A DNA stretch of 64,000 bases, from NCBI RefSeq assembly GCF_020921035.1, contig NC_063155.1:29505294-29569293 (forward strand). Reading direction: 5' to 3'. The notes below the pieces were generated by a model. The model worked only from the letters and a program-made list of their open reading frames with translations. It was not told the DNA's origin and made no database searches. Positions 62,246-64,000 of this stretch are shown here, one piece after another; position 1 is the stretch's first letter; every line of letters starts with the position of its first letter. Source of the stretch: Rhodamnia argentea (lineage: Eukaryota; Streptophyta; Magnoliopsida; Myrtales; Myrtaceae). The translations under genes were made by a program, and so were the position numbers.

Positions 62246-63270
62246 ATGGGTGGCCCTTTAACTCTTGATGCAGAGGTTGAAGTCAAGTCTCCTGCAAACA
62301 AATTCTGGGTGAGCATGAGAGACTCCAGCAACCTGTTCCCTAAGATCTTCCCCGAACAGTACAAGAATATCGAAGTTCTTGAAGGAGATGGGAAGGCTGC
62401 TGGCTCCATTCGCCTCATCACGTATGGTGAAGGTAGAATGACGATGATCATAGTGAAGTATCCTCGTCGCTGTTTTTTTTTTTTTTTTTCTAGATTTTAT
62501 AGATAGCAAAAGCGCACTTACTATGAAAATCTTTAGCGGTTGAACTTGATCCAACAAACAGATCACCTTTTAAATGGAGGACTCGGCTCTTTAGTGCACC
62601 TTTATTCTAAGAACTTGAAACTAAAGATGCCATGAGGCTTGAGCGTGATCAGGTGAGTTCTCTAATGGATATAGAACTGATGTCTAGCAGCGATTGGTTT
62701 GTCCTACTTCCTGTGACTTTGGACTGCAATTTTGTAAGAATGACTGAAAAGTATACAACATAATTGATGTGACTAAGCTAGTGTAACGACACTGAAAGAG
62801 GCTGAGTGAGAAAAAAACAGCTTGAGACTCCATTTCTTTCTTTACCAGTGTTTTTTGGCCAAACACCTTCTTTTCCTGTGAGCAATCAAGATCCAGCCCG
62901 AAAGATCATTTTCGCATAATTTGCACTTGAACCGGATCCCTGTCACAAACATTATCTTTACTTGATTTTAAAGTGTGGACTAATTTTCCATGCTCTAGGT
63001 TCTCCACTCGTTAAAGTATCAAAGGAGAAGATTGATAACGTGGATGAAGCAGACAAGCTCGTGACCTACAGCGTTATAGGCGGAGATCTCCTGAAGTTCT
63101 ACAAGAATTTCAACGGCTCCATCAAGGTAATTCCTAAAGGAGACGGAAGCTTGGTGAAATGGTCGTGCGGGTTTGAGAAGGCCAGCGAAGAAATTCCTGA
63201 TCCCCACATAATCAAGGACTTCGCAATCCAGAATTTCAAAGAGCTCGATGAGTTCATCCTCAAGGCGTAG
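62246..63270 (+). CDS. MLP-like protein of the Bet v 1 / PR-10 superfamily (2 exons, 152 aa)
   Basis: A small START-fold ligand-binding protein of the major latex protein subgroup; relatives bind hydrophobic ligands and act in stress or hormone responses. Exons are 62246-62432 and 62999-63270, split at the conserved position inside the GEG triplet (ITYGE-G-SPL), as in Bet v 1-type genes. The Gly-rich loop is EGDGKAAGSIR (about residues 46-56). The second exon has SPLVKVSKEKID, SVIGGDLLKFYKNF, VIPKGDGSLVKWS and the C-terminal helix DFAIQNFKELDEFILKA. Length matches the family (about 151-155 aa). A TATA box lies 73-82 bp upstream of the ATG. It resembles Arabidopsis MLP423 (At1g24020), and its place next to the kinase agrees with that. 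The ligand is unknown. Confidence 0.93.
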
Positions 63271-64000
63271 ACACCGCCAATCGTCTATTTGGATTTGCGC
63301 TAAATATCAAGTAAATAATGTGGAGTTGGACTCTGCAACTTTCATATGCATCTACTATGAGATTCTCCGGGCGGTCTCTGTTCGTATTTACTTAGTGTTG
63401 GTGGGTTTTCTATTTAAGCTCTCTTTACTGCCTCCAAAAATACCTTCCCCCCTCCCCTGCAATCTAGATTTAGTAGTAGCAGATGAAGTTCGCAGCAGTA
63501 ACCGAAACCCGAGCATCTGCCCGATGAATCATTCAATGGCAGACCTACAGATCGATTCAGACCATAACAACGAAGAATATAAGCCACAACGTCCAGAAAC
63601 AGTGAAGCGAATCCGATCAAATAGCTCATGCTTGTGACATCTCCATTTACTACAGTGGAGCCACCAGTAAACTAATCTTTAGAGTTTGAGAAAGGACATG
63701 GTTTCCAATGATGGCATGCAATGACATTCTTAATGGTTCAAAGCAGTTTTTCAGTCTAAGAAGCTTACATGCATCATTCTCTAATGCACACTTAAATTAG
63801 GTGGTTAAAGGATAGTCTTAATTTTTCCCACGTGAATTAGCATGGAAAAAGGAGAGATTAAACATCACAAGTCTTGAAAGTGTTCAGCATTATTAACCTT
63901 AGAAAAGCATGAGAGGGATGTCAAATAAGATCAAGCGCCTCAATATTCTGCTGAACAGCCTTGATTGCCCCGTCGGCTCTCAGGCACCATAACGGCTGTC
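63271..64000. other. 3' UTR of the MLP gene and downstream spacer
   Basis: Follows the MLP stop codon. No further gene is recognised before the window ends. Confidence 0.5.

Overview
The window is plant nuclear DNA, almost certainly a core eudicot. Its genes are split by short AT-rich introns with GT-AG borders, the spacers are AT-rich and full of small inverted-repeat transposons and decayed LINEs, and every recognised gene belongs to a land-plant family. Gene structures and repeat types would fit a woody rosid such as a Myrtaceae (Eucalyptus-like) genome, but that is inference; no marker here fixes the species.

Seven genes can be assembled exon by exon, each as a clean open frame. They are a D-type cyclin of the CYCD1 type (13087-15395, +, 345 aa), a PADRE/DUF4228 protein (26317-27357, -, 177 aa), a nucleobase-ascorbate transporter close to NAT6 (34308-37932, -, 14 exons, 533 aa), an LSM12-like Lsm protein (43699-46489, -, 187 aa), a plastid-type GNAT acetyltransferase (48320-49921, +, 310 aa), a PBL28-like receptor-like cytoplasmic kinase (50904-53955, -, 359 aa) and a Bet v 1/MLP-like protein (62246-63270, +, 152 aa).

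Layout: 1-12.8 kb is gene-poor spacer with TIR elements, a LINE fragment, a SINE-like tRNA-derived piece and a foldback element. 12.8-15.5 kb is the cyclin. 15.5-26.3 kb is a long gene-free stretch with microsatellites and one MITE. 26.3-27.4 kb is the PADRE gene. 27.4-34.3 kb is spacer with three MULE-like MITEs. 34.3-38.6 kb is the transporter with its leader. 39.6-42.0 kb is a MITE cluster. 43.7-54.0 kb is a gene-dense block (LSM12, GNAT, kinase). 54.3-62.1 kb is spacer with a foldback MITE and a LINE reverse-transcriptase remnant. 62.2-63.3 kb is the MLP gene.

The last four genes appear to keep the order of Arabidopsis At1g24050-At1g24040-At1g24030-At1g24020 (recalled from memory). The most notable observations are an AT-AC U12-type intron in the LSM12 gene, whose borders are forced by the reading frame and whose 5' site and branch point match the minor-spliceosome consensus; several MITEs with intact 8-9 bp target-site duplications; GC-rich cores shared by these elements; and an 11-residue tandem duplication in the acidic N-terminus of the cyclin. 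I found no convincing new multi-gene system.
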